DNA of 64,000 nt from Dechloromonas sp. H13 (GTDB lineage Bacteria; Pseudomonadota; Gammaproteobacteria; Burkholderiales; Rhodocyclaceae), in assembly GCF_009469615.1 (NCBI RefSeq), contig NZ_SSXX01000002.1, forward strand, positions 671,001 through 735,000, written 5' to 3'. Shown piece by piece: positions 34,204 to 46,813 of the stretch. How positions within the stretch are numbered: position 1 is the stretch's first letter; each line of letters starts with the position of its first letter. A model generated the notes under the pieces. That model searched no databases, was not told the DNA's origin, and worked only from the letters and a program-made list of their open reading frames with translations. A program made the position numbers and the translations under genes.

Positions 34204-35302
34204 GCCAGCGCGCCGCCGGTCTGGTATTCGGTGACGCGCGTCTCGAAGAAGTTCTTCTCCTTGCGCAGATTGGCCTGCTCGTCGAGCCAGGGCAGGACGT
34301 TTTCGGCGCCGGGGAAGGGTTCCTCGACGCCCACTTGCCGGGCGCGGCGATTGGCGATGAAGCGGAACTGCTGCACGTGCAGTTCCGCGTTGTAGCCGAG
34401 GATGGGATCGCGCAGGATGAAAGCCGCGTAGGCGGTTTCAGCGGCTTCGGCTTCGTCCCACAACTGGCGCAGCGCCTGCGGGTCGAGCGTCATGTCTTCT
34501 TCCTTCAACAGCTCCCGGACGACGCGGATGCCGAAGGCGCAGTGCAGCACCTCATCGCGCATGATGTATTGCAACTGCTCGGCGGCGCCCTTCATCAGGC
34601 CGCGCCGCTGCAGCGCGAAGACCGGGGTGAAACCGTTGTAGAACCAGCAGCCTTCGAAGATGACGGCAAAGAAGAAGTAGGAGAGCGCGAATTCGTGCAG
34701 GTTGGCGCGGTCCGTCAGGTCGAAGTCCGAGCGCAGCACCTTTTCCAGCCGCCGGTTGGCGAGCGCGATCTTGCCGTGGATTGCCGGCACGACGCGGTAG
34801 CGGTTGTAGATCTCCTGCTGGTCGAGGCCGAGGCTTTCGATGCAGTGCTGGTAGGTCCAGGTGTGCAGCGCTTCCTCGTAAACCTGCCGGGCCTGGTAGA
34901 TCTGCAATTCGGGCGCGCTCATCTTCTCCATGACCGCCAGGCCGATGTTGCGCATGGCGAGGATGTCGGAGGTCGTCAGGTAGGCCAGCACGTTCTCGAA
35001 AACGTGGCGCTCGGCGCTCGTCAGCTTGTGGTGGTAGTCGTGCACGTCCTGCGCCATGGAGATTTCCAGCGGCGTCCAGTGGTTGCGGTTGGCCTTGAGG
35101 AAGAATTCCCAGGCCCACGGGTACTTGAAGGGGGCGAGCTGGTTGATGTCGGCCTGGCCATTGACGATGCGCTTGTCGGCGGCGTTGATCGGGGCCAGCC
35201 GCGTCGGTTGGTTGCGGTCGACCTCGGTTTTTGCTGGTTTTTCGGGGGCGACCGCAACCGGCGTGGCCGGCGTGTCCCAATCGTCGAAACGGAAGGCGGC
35301 GT

Positions 35303-35306
<4 letters not shown>
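34194..35306 (-). CDS. nrdB: Class Ia ribonucleotide reductase, beta subunit NrdB
   Basis: 370-aa radical-generating subunit of aerobic ribonucleotide reductase. It carries a di-iron site and stable tyrosyl radical. The second helix bears E-x-x-H-x-x-x-Y (YEEALHTWTYQH), so the radical Tyr is present and this is not the Tyr-less class Ic. Later metal ligands are visible in VIFEGCWFYNGF and RDEVLHCAFG. An N-terminal extension of ~45 residues precedes the conserved core. The start overlaps the nrdA stop by 4 nt (ATGA). Expression is under the cobalamin riboswitch upstream of nrdA. Confidence 0.96.
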
Positions 35307-38062
<2,756 letters not shown>

Positions 38063-38067
38063 GACGA

Positions 38068-38091
38068 TTCTCCGGCTTGGGGGGCGGAGAA
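38068..38091 (-). promoter_or_regulatory. Hairpin sequestering the nrdA ribosome binding site
   Basis: On the mRNA TTCTCCG (38085-38091) pairs with CGGAGAA (38068-38074) across a 10-nt C-rich loop. The right arm contains the GGAG of nrdA. It is a candidate translational expression platform for the upstream cobalamin aptamer. Confidence 0.6.
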
Positions 38092-38230
38092 CCGGAAGCG
38101 CGCGCCGGACGCGACACCGCGCCGCCCGGCACAAGCCGGTTGCGGTCGACGCTCACGAACGGATGCAAACACTGCCACGCACAGACCTTTCAGGGACACC
38201 CCGCCCCATCGTTGGTTGGAAGGACGTTGC

Positions 38231-38395
38231 GGCAGGTCTCCTGGCTCTCGGCTCGACGCTTTCCGCCGCCTTCCCGGTCGGTGACCAGTGGCAAAGATGG
38301 GCGGAACGCTCGCCGATGACAGTTGCGGGGGCAGCCCCGGATTTCAGGCATTCAGCCTGGCACCGGATTCCCTTTTAATCCCCGGATGGGGAACC
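38231..38395 (-). ncRNA. Cobalamin (adenosylcobalamin-type) riboswitch controlling nrdAB
   Basis: On the minus strand the region reads, in order, GGTTCCCC, TTAAAAGGGAATCCGGTG, AAATCCGGGGCTGCCCCCGC followed by AACTG, then GCCACTGG, GGGAAGG, and finally GAGCCAGGAGACCTGCC. These are the conserved blocks of the cobalamin riboswitch in the right order and spacing, including the B12 box (AGCCAGGAGACCTGCC). It lies 169 nt upstream of the nrdA start. Binding cobalamin should reduce expression of this B12-independent reductase. Confidence 0.95.
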
Positions 38396-38462
38396 ATCAA
38401 CGGGAGACAGTCTATGGGCGTCACCCGCAGGCTGTCAAGAAAAGGCTACTGTATCTAGTGCT

Positions 38463-39740
38463 TCAGTCGCTATTTTCAACTACCGGTAGTGTTTCGTCGC
38501 GCACGCTGGCATCGATCAGGCGCGATAGCCCGGTCACCCCTGACGACTTCAGGAACAGGCAACGCTTGCCGCTGCGCTTGCACTGTTCCTTCACCCGCCA
38601 GTAGGCGTTGTGGCTGATGCAGCCGGCCTGGCAGATGACCAGGTCGGCGGCGGCCAGCGCGCCGTCGATGCGGTGCAGGCTTTCCTCCAGCCCGCCGTCG
38701 TGGTGCAGGAAACGGCCGCCGCGCACCTCGATCATCTGCCGGTAGGCATCGACCGCCCCCGAGCGGCCGCCGACGCAGAGCACGCACTTGCCGGCCAGGA
38801 TCGCCGGCTCGTCGCGGTCGACCGGCGAATCGAGGCCATTTTCAGGGCCGGGTGCCGGGTTGTTTTCCTCGGCCAGCGCCAGGCGGCGGCGCAGGCGGAT
38901 GACCTCGTCTTCCAGCGCCGCGGCGCTGGCGGCCAGCGCACCGGCGCGCGCCTCGGCGTCATGCGCCCGGCGCGCCAGCGCCTGGCGGTCGCGCAGGTCG
39001 GGCAGCGTCTGGCGCAGGGTGTCGAGCCGGGCATTGAGGCTGGCGCCCCAGGCCTCCTTGCCGGCGAGGTCGGCGCGCAGTTCGACGATGCGCTGGCCGA
39101 GCGCCTGCGTCTCGCGCGACTTCTCGGCGCGCATCGCTTCGCTTTCGTGGCGGGCAGCGTCGAGCTGGCGGCGCAGTTCGGCGTTCTCGGCACGCAGCGA
39201 CTTCAGCGTGGCAAGGTCGGCCCGTGTGCCGCTGCCAATCTGGTGCTGGATCATGTGGATGTCGCCGTAGATTTCCTGCTCCAGCCGCGCATCGCAGGCC
39301 GGATGCGTCCAGCAGGCCCAGAGCGCCGCCGGAATCTCGCTGCCGCGTCGTGTTTCCTCGTGCCACAGGACCGCCAGGCCGGCGCTGTCGCGGGCGCCGG
39401 CGAAGCGGCGGACGGTGAGCTGGAAACGCTTTTCCAGATGCTTGTGCAGGATGTCGGCCAGCTGGCTGCGCTCCTCGCAGGCGCCGACCGCCGTGGTGTG
39501 GAGGACGAAATCGGTCGTTTCGCGCGGAAAGTGCATGACCCGCGACATCAGGGTGCGCAGTTCCTCGACGCCGAAGCAGACGCCGATCACCGGGCAATGG
39601 AACTTGTGCGGAATCTCCCACAGCTTGCGCCGGCGCGAGCCGCGCACGGGCGTCGGGGTTTCCTGCGGGCGGGGCAGGGTGAGGGCGGGGCCGGACTGCC
39701 TGAACAGGCCGCCGGCGACGTGGAAGGGTAGCTGGGACAT
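38463..39740 (-). CDS. DUF2325 domain protein with coiled coil
   Basis: 425-aa cytoplasmic protein of unknown function. The first ~180 residues are globular and contain HFPRETTDFVLHTTAVGACEE and CWTHPACD. A long coiled coil runs from ~180 to 300 (RAENAELRRQLDAARHE). The C-terminal DUF2325 domain (~325-415) starts KCVLCVGGRSGAVDAYRQ and includes CQAGCISHNAYWRVKEQCK. Cys and His recur in this domain (CVLCVGG, CQAGCISHN). It is the last gene of a four-gene operon behind tandem Fur-like boxes. AAGGAG precedes the ATG at 39740. Confidence 0.8.
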   Translation of the reverse strand: MSQLPFHVAGGLFRQSGPALTLPRPQETPTPVRGSRRRKLWEIPHKFHCPVIGVCFGVEELRTLMSRVMHFPRETTDFVLHTTAVGACEERSQLADILHKHLEKRFQLTVRRFAGARDSAGLAVLWHEETRRGSEIPAALWACWTHPACDARLEQEIYGDIHMIQHQIGSGTRADLATLKSLRAENAELRRQLDAARHESEAMRAEKSRETQALGQRIVELRADLAGKEAWGASLNARLDTLRQTLPDLRDRQALARRAHDAEARAGALAASAAALEDEVIRLRRRLALAEENNPAPGPENGLDSPVDRDEPAILAGKCVLCVGGRSGAVDAYRQMIEVRGGRFLHHDGGLEESLHRIDGALAAADLVICQAGCISHNAYWRVKEQCKRSGKRCLFLKSSGVTGLSRLIDASVRDETLPVVENSD

Positions 39741-39760
39741 GGGAAGCTCCTTGGCAAAGG

Positions 39761-39792
39761 GGCTGGCTGGCCGGTGTCCCGGTTAGCTGGCG
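39761..39792 (-). repeat. GCCAGC repeat pair before the DUF2325 gene
   Basis: In the transcribed orientation CCGCCAGCT (about 39785-39793) and GCCAGCCAGCC (39761-39771) fill the 71-nt gap upstream of the DUF2325 gene, ending 20 nt before its ATG. The distal unit is degenerate. Confidence 0.75.
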
Positions 39793-39811
39793 GGGGAAGA
39801 CGAAAGGGCGG

Positions 39812-40264
39812 TCAGTCGAGGACCTTGAGGCCGGCGCGGGCGTTGGCTTCGAGACAGTGGATGGCCCGGTCGCGTTCGCGGGCCAGGCGGGTGCATTCCT
39901 CGTGCGCTGCGCACACCGTCTTGTCGAGCAGCCAGACGCGGCGGGCGGCCTCGGCCAGTTGCTCGTTGGCTTCGCCCAGGGCCATCAGCCGCTGGCCGAG
40001 TTCGACGATCGCCTGCCCCGATTCGAGCGCCGCCACCCGCTCGCGACTGGCTTCAAGCAGGCTTTGCAGGCGGCTGATCTCGTTGCTCTGGGCGACCACT
40101 TTACGCGCGCCCAGGGCGGCGCTGCGTTTCTGGGCCTGCCGGGATTGCCGCAGCGCCTGGCGGAGCGCCAGATTCTCGGTTTCCAGCCGGTTGATGTGCG
40201 GGTCGGCCCCGAGGGGCGGCATTTCGCGCTCGATCTGCGAGCGATCCTTAAGCGGGGCGAGCAT
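39812..40264 (-). CDS. Coiled-coil protein of unknown function
   Basis: 150-aa cytoplasmic protein, predicted mostly helical: LETENLALRQALRQSRQ, SRLQSLLEASRERVAALE and RVWLLDKTVCAAHEECTRL form long heptad-like stretches. No enzymatic motif is seen. Three cysteines lie in the C-terminal third. A strong ribosome site (AGGAGGTG) precedes the ATG at 40264, and the gene overlaps its upstream neighbour by 17 nt. It may pair with the coiled coil of the DUF2325 protein downstream. Confidence 0.7.
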   Translation of the reverse strand: MLAPLKDRSQIEREMPPLGADPHINRLETENLALRQALRQSRQAQKRSAALGARKVVAQSNEISRLQSLLEASRERVAALESGQAIVELGQRLMALGEANEQLAEAARRVWLLDKTVCAAHEECTRLARERDRAIHCLEANARAGLKVLD

Positions 40265-40463
40265 GGCACACCTCCTGTTTGCGGCTGTTGGTCAGGCGCT
40301 GGCTGGCCCGCTCGCACAGGCAGCGGGTTTCCTCGTCGAGTTCCGGCGAATCGCAGAGGCGGTCGAGCAGGCGGGCTGCGTTCAGTGCGGAATGGGGGCA
40401 GCCGCTTTCGCTGTGGATCAGCAGCAGGCTGAGGGCGCCGGCCCAGAGTTCGGCGGCCGGCAT
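40248..40463 (-). CDS. Small Cys-containing protein of unknown function
   Basis: 71-aa predicted helical protein. It has five cysteines (SGCPHSAL, DRLCDSP, RCLCERA, EVCHARPA), and a CPH and a CLC motif could bind metal. I chose the ATG at 40463, two nt after the stop of the 24-aa ORF, which implies coupled translation; longer N-terminal options overlap that ORF. Not recognised as a known family. It belongs to the operon behind the Fur boxes at 40554-40616. Confidence 0.6.
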   Translation of the reverse strand: MPAAELWAGALSLLLIHSESGCPHSALNAARLLDRLCDSPELDEETRCLCERASQRLTNSRKQEVCHARPA

Positions 40464-40465
40464 CG

Positions 40466-40540
40466 CTACACCGGCACCGCAAGCAGCAGGCACCAGAGCA
40501 GGATGCCGGCGAGCGAGATGTTCAGGAGCAGGGTCTGCAT
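40466..40540 (-). CDS. 24-aa predicted single-pass membrane protein
   Basis: Short ORF reading MQTLLLNISLAG then ILLWCLLLAVPV: one hydrophobic helix with almost no flanking residues. It has a good ribosome site (GAGGA, 8 nt upstream) and stops two nt before the ATG of the next gene (TAGCGATG). It is the first ORF after the tandem Fur boxes. Tiny membrane proteins at operon heads can be real regulators or merely leader peptides; sequence alone cannot decide. Confidence 0.6.
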   Translation of the reverse strand: MQTLLLNISLAGILLWCLLLAVPV

Positions 40541-40553
40541 AGCCATTCCTCAT

Positions 40554-40616
40554 TGATGAGAATGGTTCGCATCTTAATCCTGGCGGCATCCGATGTAAAC
40601 AAGAATTATTCCCATT
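40554..40616. promoter_or_regulatory. Tandem Fur-like boxes upstream of the small-protein operon
   Basis: TGATGAGAATGGTTCGCATC (near 40554-40573) and AACAAGAATTATTCCCATT (about 40598-40616) resemble the Fur box GAGAAT-N-ATTCTC. They lie 14-76 nt upstream of the 24-aa ORF start. Iron repression of the operon is inferred. Confidence 0.75.
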
Positions 40617-40630
40617 TGTTGCGCAAGTAC

Positions 40631-40660
40631 AAAAAAGCCACGGATCATGCCGTGGCTCTT
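40631..40660 (-). terminator. Intrinsic terminator of the DEAD-box helicase gene
   Basis: On the minus strand GCCACGG and CCGTGGC form a 7-bp stem with a 6-nt loop, followed by TTTTTT. It is 20 nt after the helicase stop. Confidence 0.88.
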
Positions 40661-40680
40661 TCTGTCGTCGTCGCCCGGAA

Positions 40681-42474
<1,794 letters not shown>

Positions 42475-42674
42475 GATGCTGTTTCCTTTCCTCGCCGCCC
42501 TTGACGTTGTTCTAAGTGGCGACGGATTGGCCCGAAGGTCGGGCGGCCTGGGTGACCCCGACGCAGCCATGCCGGGGAACGAATCAATGGGGTGAATCCT
42601 GCACAAGAACCTGAAAAACCGGGGGCTGCTCGGCGTTACTGCGGGCGAAACATCAGCGCATTGAATTGATTATT

Positions 42675-43469
42675 CTACATTTTTTCTGCCAATGCCGCCA
42701 GTTCGAGGACGCTGAAACCGGCCTGCCGGCGCGCCGCCTCGTTCATCGGGGCCTGCGGCCAGGGGGCCTCGAAGCGGCGCAACAGGTCGCGATAGGTGCT
42801 TTCCGGTTCGAGTCCGCGTTGCGCGCAGAGCGTACGGAACCACCGGTCGCCAAGGCCGACATGAAGGATCTCGTCGTGCAGGATGACGTCGAGCAGGCGG
42901 GCGGACTCGTCGTCGCCGGCCGCCGCCAGCCGGCGCTGGATGGGCGGCGTCGCGTCGAGGCCGCGCGCTTCGAGCAGACGTGGCACCAGCGCCATGCGCG
43001 CCAGGACGTCGCCGGCGGTCTTCTCGGCCATCGTCCACAGCCCGGCGTGCGCCGGGAAATCGCCATAGTCGTGGCCGAGCGCCTGCAGGCGCTGGCGCAG
43101 CATGATGAAGTGTTCGGCCTCCTCGGCGGCGACGCCGATCCAGTCGGCGTAATACTGCTCGGGCATGCCGCGGAAGCGGGCGGCATGATCGAGGGCCAGG
43201 TTGATCGCCGAAAACTCGATGTGGACGATGGCGTGCAGCAGGCGGGCGCGGCCTTGCGGGCTGCTGGTGCCGCGTTGCGGCACCTGGCGGTGCGGGACGA
43301 GTTCCGGCCGCGCCGGAAGGCCGCAGACGAGGACGACCGGCGCCGCATCCCGCCAGTCGAGGCGGCCGGCCTGCCAGTCGGCGGCGACGGCTGCGGTCAA
43401 CGCCAGTTTTTGCCCGATTTCCGTGGCCGCCAGGGCGGCAGCGAGGGCCGCGAACAGCGAACGGCTCAT
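42675..43469 (-). CDS. Ferritin-like domain protein, DUF455 family
   Basis: 264-aa helical-bundle protein. HIEFSAINLALDHAARF and GVAAEEAEHFIMLRQRL followed by HDEILHVGLGDRW carry the Glu/His pattern of a ferritin-like di-iron site (E, ExxH, E, ExxH). The family resembles tRNA-modifying MiaE-like di-iron proteins, but the substrate is unknown. It overlaps the aldo/keto reductase stop by 4 nt, so the two are co-translated. Confidence 0.82.
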   Translation of the reverse strand: MSRSLFAALAAALAATEIGQKLALTAAVAADWQAGRLDWRDAAPVVLVCGLPARPELVPHRQVPQRGTSSPQGRARLLHAIVHIEFSAINLALDHAARFRGMPEQYYADWIGVAAEEAEHFIMLRQRLQALGHDYGDFPAHAGLWTMAEKTAGDVLARMALVPRLLEARGLDATPPIQRRLAAAGDDESARLLDVILHDEILHVGLGDRWFRTLCAQRGLEPESTYRDLLRRFEAPWPQAPMNEAARRQAGFSVLELAALAEKM

Positions 43470-44515
43470 GGCGCCGGATTGGTGTAGCGCAGGTGAATGG
43501 CGTCGATCTCGGCGAGCAGTTCGGGCGGCATCGGCGTCTGTGTCGCCGGCAGCGTTTCCTGCAACTGGGCGAGCGACGAGGCGCCGACGATGGTGCTGCT
43601 GACGAACCAGCGTGAACGCACGAAGCCGAGCGCCAGCTGCGCCGGCGTCAGGCCGTGCCGGCGGGCGAGGGCGACGTAGGCGGTGACTGCCGGCACGACG
43701 TTGGGCTTGGAGTAGCGCTGGCCGAACGCCGGCCAGCGGCTGATGCGGCCGGGCGTGGCGGGGTCGGCGAGGTATTTGCCGGTGAGGTGGCCGAAGGCGA
43801 GCGGCGAGTAGGCGAGGAGGCCGACCTGTTCGCGGTGGCAGACTTCGGCGAGCGAGGTTTCGAAGGTCCGGGTCAGCAGGTTGTAGGCGTTCTGCGTGCA
43901 CAGGACGCGCGGCAGGCCGAGTTCGTCGGCCAGGCGCAGGAACTGCATGACGCCCCACGGGTGTTCGTTGGACAGCCCGACGGCGCGCACCTTGCTGGCG
44001 GCGACCAGCTCGGCCAGCGTTTCGAGCTGCTCGCGGATCGGCGTGCAGGCGCGCTCCTTGGTTGGGTCGTACTGCCACTGGCCGAACATCGGCTGGTTGC
44101 GCTCCGGCCAGTGCAGTTGGTAGAGGTCGATGTAGTCGGTCTGCAGGCGGCGCAGCGAGCCGTCGATGGCGGCGCGGATGTTGGCGCGGTCGAGTGCCGG
44201 CGGGCCGCCACGGATCCAGTCGAGGTTGCGCGAGGGGCCGGCGACCTTGGTCGCGACGACGATCCGCTCGCGTTGCTGGCGCTTCAGCCAGCGGCCGACG
44301 ATGCTTTCGGAGGCGCCGCAGGTTTCGGCGCGCGCCGGGACGGCGTACATCTCGGCGGTGTCGATGAAATTGACGCCGGCCGCCAGGGCGAAGTCGAGCT
44401 GGGCATGGGCATCGGCCTCGCCGGTCTGCTCGCCGAAGGTCATGGTGCCGAGGCAGACCTCGGGAACGATCAGGTCACTGCGGCCGAGCGGGCGGGGATT
44501 GAACGGGCGGGACAT
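43466..44515 (-). CDS. Aldo/keto reductase, Tas family
   Basis: 349-aa NADPH-dependent oxidoreductase with a TIM barrel. GTMTFGEQTGEADAHAQLD is the family N terminus. The catalytic tetrad is visible as Asp in DTAEMY, Tyr in the same motif, Lys in ATKVAGP and His in YQLHWPER. C-terminal VGASSLAQLQE binds the cofactor phosphate. It resembles E. coli Tas. Physiological substrate is unknown. GGAGAAAG precedes the ATG at 44515. Confidence 0.93.
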   Translation of the reverse strand: MSRPFNPRPLGRSDLIVPEVCLGTMTFGEQTGEADAHAQLDFALAAGVNFIDTAEMYAVPARAETCGASESIVGRWLKRQQRERIVVATKVAGPSRNLDWIRGGPPALDRANIRAAIDGSLRRLQTDYIDLYQLHWPERNQPMFGQWQYDPTKERACTPIREQLETLAELVAASKVRAVGLSNEHPWGVMQFLRLADELGLPRVLCTQNAYNLLTRTFETSLAEVCHREQVGLLAYSPLAFGHLTGKYLADPATPGRISRWPAFGQRYSKPNVVPAVTAYVALARRHGLTPAQLALGFVRSRWFVSSTIVGASSLAQLQETLPATQTPMPPELLAEIDAIHLRYTNPAP

Positions 44516-44541
44516 GGCTTTCTCCGGAAATGGGCAGCTTT

Positions 44542-44874
44542 TCAGGGTCGACAGCAAAGGACGCCGTAGATCAGCACGTGGCGCTGCAGGAGGTCGTCGA
44601 AACCGGCGGGGACGATGGCCAGGCGATGTTCCTGCGGCGTCGCGCAGTGTGCTTCCACCCAGCGGCAGGCGGCGGCATAGGCCTCGTCGAAGGTGGCGAA
44701 CAGGCCGGCGAGGCCGCTCGCGCGAACCGGCAGGAAGGCGCCGGTATGGCGGTCGAGCAGGGTGTCGGTGTCCAGCATCTGCACGGCATAGCCGCGCGGC
44801 GGGCGGGGCAGTGGCAGGTCGGCGAGGTCGAAGCGGTCGCCGAAGGCGTCCGCGCTGAAGGCGAATCGGCGCAT
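44542..44874 (-). CDS. Conserved hypothetical protein
   Basis: 110-aa cytoplasmic protein, not recognised. It begins MRRFAFSADAFGDRFDL and has no signal peptide. A GFDDLLQRHVLIYGVLCCRP segment ends it. The Cys pair CC near the end is notable. I chose the ATG at 44874. It lies 26 nt upstream of the aldo/keto reductase gene on the same strand and diverges from the phosphate transporter genes. Confidence 0.65.
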   Translation of the reverse strand: MRRFAFSADAFGDRFDLADLPLPRPPRGYAVQMLDTDTLLDRHTGAFLPVRASGLAGLFATFDEAYAAACRWVEAHCATPQEHRLAIVPAGFDDLLQRHVLIYGVLCCRP

Positions 44875-44953
44875 GCTGCATTTTATCCGCAAGCGAGGGC
44901 GTCGGCCGTGCATGGTAGAATGGCGGGCGTAATAATAACTTCACAGGACTGTC

Positions 44954-45592
44954 ATGTTCGGAAGATTGATGCCCAGGGAGGGCAAGTATTTCGACCTGTT
45001 CAACGCGCATGCCGAGTTGATCGTGCGGGGAGGCAAGGAGCTTTCCGGAATGATCGGCGCGCTGGTTGACAAGCCGGGCCAGGCGGCCGGTCACGCCGAC
45101 GCGATCGACGACATCGAGCGCCAGGCCGACAAGATCACGCACGACACGCTGGCCCAACTGCACACCTCGTTCATCACCCCCTTCGACCGCGATGAAATCC
45201 ATCAGCTGATCAACAGCATGGACGACATCCTCGACATCATCCAGGATGTCGCCGAGTCGATGGCGCTCTACGACATCCATCACGTGCCGCCCGATGCCAA
45301 GGCGCTCGCCGACATCACCGAGCAGTCCTGCGTGCGCGTCAAGGCGCTGGTCCGCCTGCTGCACAGCATGGAGAACGCGCCGGCCATCCTCAAGCTGTGC
45401 CACGAGATCGACGCGCTGGAGTCCGACGCCGATCGCATGTTGCGTGAAGCGATGTCCAAGGTCTTCCGCGAGGAGCCGGACGTCCGGCAGGTGATCAAGC
45501 TCAAGGAAATGTACGAACTGCTCGAATCGGTCACCGATCGCTGCAAGGATGTCGCCGGAACGGTCGAAGCCATCGTTCTCGAAAATTCCTGA
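44954..45592 (+). CDS. PhoU-like DUF47 phosphate-transport accessory protein
   Basis: 212-aa all-helical PhoU-like protein with the DUF47 start MFGRLMPREGKYFDLFNAHAE. The two PhoU-type repeats contain acidic metal-binding motifs (DDIERQADKITHD and EIDALESDADRML). It is thought to control PiT phosphate transporters. It is 14 nt upstream of pit, a typical pairing. An AGGA site precedes the ATG. Confidence 0.93.
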   Translation: MFGRLMPREGKYFDLFNAHAELIVRGGKELSGMIGALVDKPGQAAGHADAIDDIERQADKITHDTLAQLHTSFITPFDRDEIHQLINSMDDILDIIQDVAESMALYDIHHVPPDAKALADITEQSCVRVKALVRLLHSMENAPAILKLCHEIDALESDADRMLREAMSKVFREEPDVRQVIKLKEMYELLESVTDRCKDVAGTVEAIVLENS

Positions 45593-45606
45593 GCGGGTTT
45601 TCCAGC

Positions 45607-46617
45607 ATGGACAACCTGCACATCAGCGTCGGGGCGATCATCACCCTGGTCACCGTCGCCTTGCTGTTCGATTTCATGAACGGCTTCCACGACGCCGCCA
45701 ACTCGATCGCCACCATCGTCTCGACGCGCGTCCTCAAGCCGTTCCAGGCCGTCATCTGGGCGGCGGCCTTCAACTTCCTGGCCTATTTCCTGTTCCACCT
45801 GACCGTCGCCAGGACCATCGGAAAGGGCACCATCGACCCGGCCATCGTCGATTACTACATCATCTTCGGGGCGCTGGTCGGCGCCATCCTGTGGAACGTC
45901 ATCACCTGGTACTACGGCATCCCGTCGTCGTCCTCGCATGCCCTGATCGGCGGCCTGGTCGGCGCCGCGCTGGCCAAGGTCGGCTTCAGCGGCCTGATCA
46001 TGGGCGGCGTGCTGAAGATCATCGCCTTCATCTTCATCGCGCCCTTCCTCGGCTTCGTGATCGGCGGCACGCTGATGGTGATCGTCTCCTGGCTCTGCCG
46101 CAACATGGCGCCGCGCAAGGTCGACAAGCATTTCCGCCGCTTCCAACTGCTCTCGGCGGCGGCCTACAGCCTCGGCCACGGCGGCAACGACGCCCAGAAG
46201 ACGGTCGGCATCATCTGGATGCTGCTGATCGCCGCCGGCGTTTCGCAGGCCGGCGACACGGCGCCGCCGGGCTGGGTGGTGCTTGCCTGCTACTCGGCGA
46301 TGGGCCTCGGCACCATGTTCGGCGGCTGGCGCATCGTCAAGACGATGGGCAATCGCATCACCAAGCTGAACCAGGCGCGCGGCTTCTGCGCCAACAGCGG
46401 CGGCGCGATCACGCTGTTCATGGCGACGGCGCTCGGCATTCCGGTGTCGACCACGCACACCATCACCGGCGCCATCGCCGGGGTCGGCTCGACGCGCGGC
46501 GCCCGGCGCGTGCGCTGGGGCGTCGCCGGCGGCATCGTCTGGGCGTGGATTCTCACCATTCCGTGCAGCGCCGCGATGGCCGCGCTGGCCTGGTATCTCG
46601 GCCGCCAGGTGCTGTGA
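45607..46617 (+). CDS. pit: Inorganic phosphate transporter, PiT family
   Basis: 336-aa inner-membrane phosphate:cation symporter with about ten transmembrane helices. The duplicated PiT signatures are present: FDFMNGFHDAANSIATIVST near the N terminus and GGNDAQKTVGIIW in the second half. SSHALIGGLVGAAL and VSTTHTITGAI are further inverted-repeat matches. Low-affinity uptake of metal-phosphate complexes is typical. It forms an operon with the DUF47 gene. Confidence 0.95.
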   Translation: MDNLHISVGAIITLVTVALLFDFMNGFHDAANSIATIVSTRVLKPFQAVIWAAAFNFLAYFLFHLTVARTIGKGTIDPAIVDYYIIFGALVGAILWNVITWYYGIPSSSSHALIGGLVGAALAKVGFSGLIMGGVLKIIAFIFIAPFLGFVIGGTLMVIVSWLCRNMAPRKVDKHFRRFQLLSAAAYSLGHGGNDAQKTVGIIWMLLIAAGVSQAGDTAPPGWVVLACYSAMGLGTMFGGWRIVKTMGNRITKLNQARGFCANSGGAITLFMATALGIPVSTTHTITGAIAGVGSTRGARRVRWGVAGGIVWAWILTIPCSAAMAALAWYLGRQVL

Positions 46618-46618
46618 C

Positions 46619-46762
46619 TTGAAGGTGCTGCGCTACCTGCTCCTGCTGGCGGTGCTGGCCGGGGCGGTGTGGCAGGTGCCCGTCCTGTGGGAACTGGCCG
46701 TTGCAGCGGCGATCGGCGGCGCCTACTGGATCTTCTTCCGCATACCGCCGTCCCGGGATTAG
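46619..46762 (+). CDS. Small hydrophobic protein, possible
   Basis: 47-aa reading frame starting 1 nt after the pit stop with TTG (or GTG at 46625). It has two hydrophobic stretches (YLLLLAVLAGAVWQVPVLW and AAAIGGAYWIFF) and a basic end RIPPSRD. No clear ribosome site is seen beyond possible coupling. Its stop overlaps a palindromic element. It may be real or accidental. Confidence 0.35.
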   Translation: MKVLRYLLLLAVLAGAVWQVPVLWELAVAAAIGGAYWIFFRIPPSRD

Positions 46763-46813
46763 GGCTTGTTCCCAGTAGCCGGCGCAGCCCGTCGCTTACT
46801 GGGAACAAGCCCT
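46761..46813. repeat. Palindromic intergenic element, copy 2
   Basis: AGGGCTTGTTCCCAGTA (46761-46777) pairs perfectly with TACTGGGAACAAGCCCT (46797-46813) around a 19-nt loop; flanking TT/AA extends the stem. On the minus strand the loop contains GTAAGCGA and GCCGG, as does copy 1 at 33687-33740. It lies between convergent genes. Confidence 0.8.

Larger units (their letters stand above)
38063..38462. other. Leader/intergenic region between DUF2325 gene and nrdA
   Basis: This 400-bp gap has no gene. It holds the cobalamin riboswitch (38231-38395), a ~140-nt spacer with a GCGGTCGAC word (38142-38150) and a CCGGCTTGTGCCGG hairpin, and the RBS-masking hairpin. The nrdA promoter should lie between about 38396 and 38462. 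Confidence 0.7.

Noticed and set aside
40280..40320. Another GGCTGGC repeat within the 71-aa gene
   Set aside because: A single unit inside coding sequence, with no pair; likely chance in high-GC DNA.
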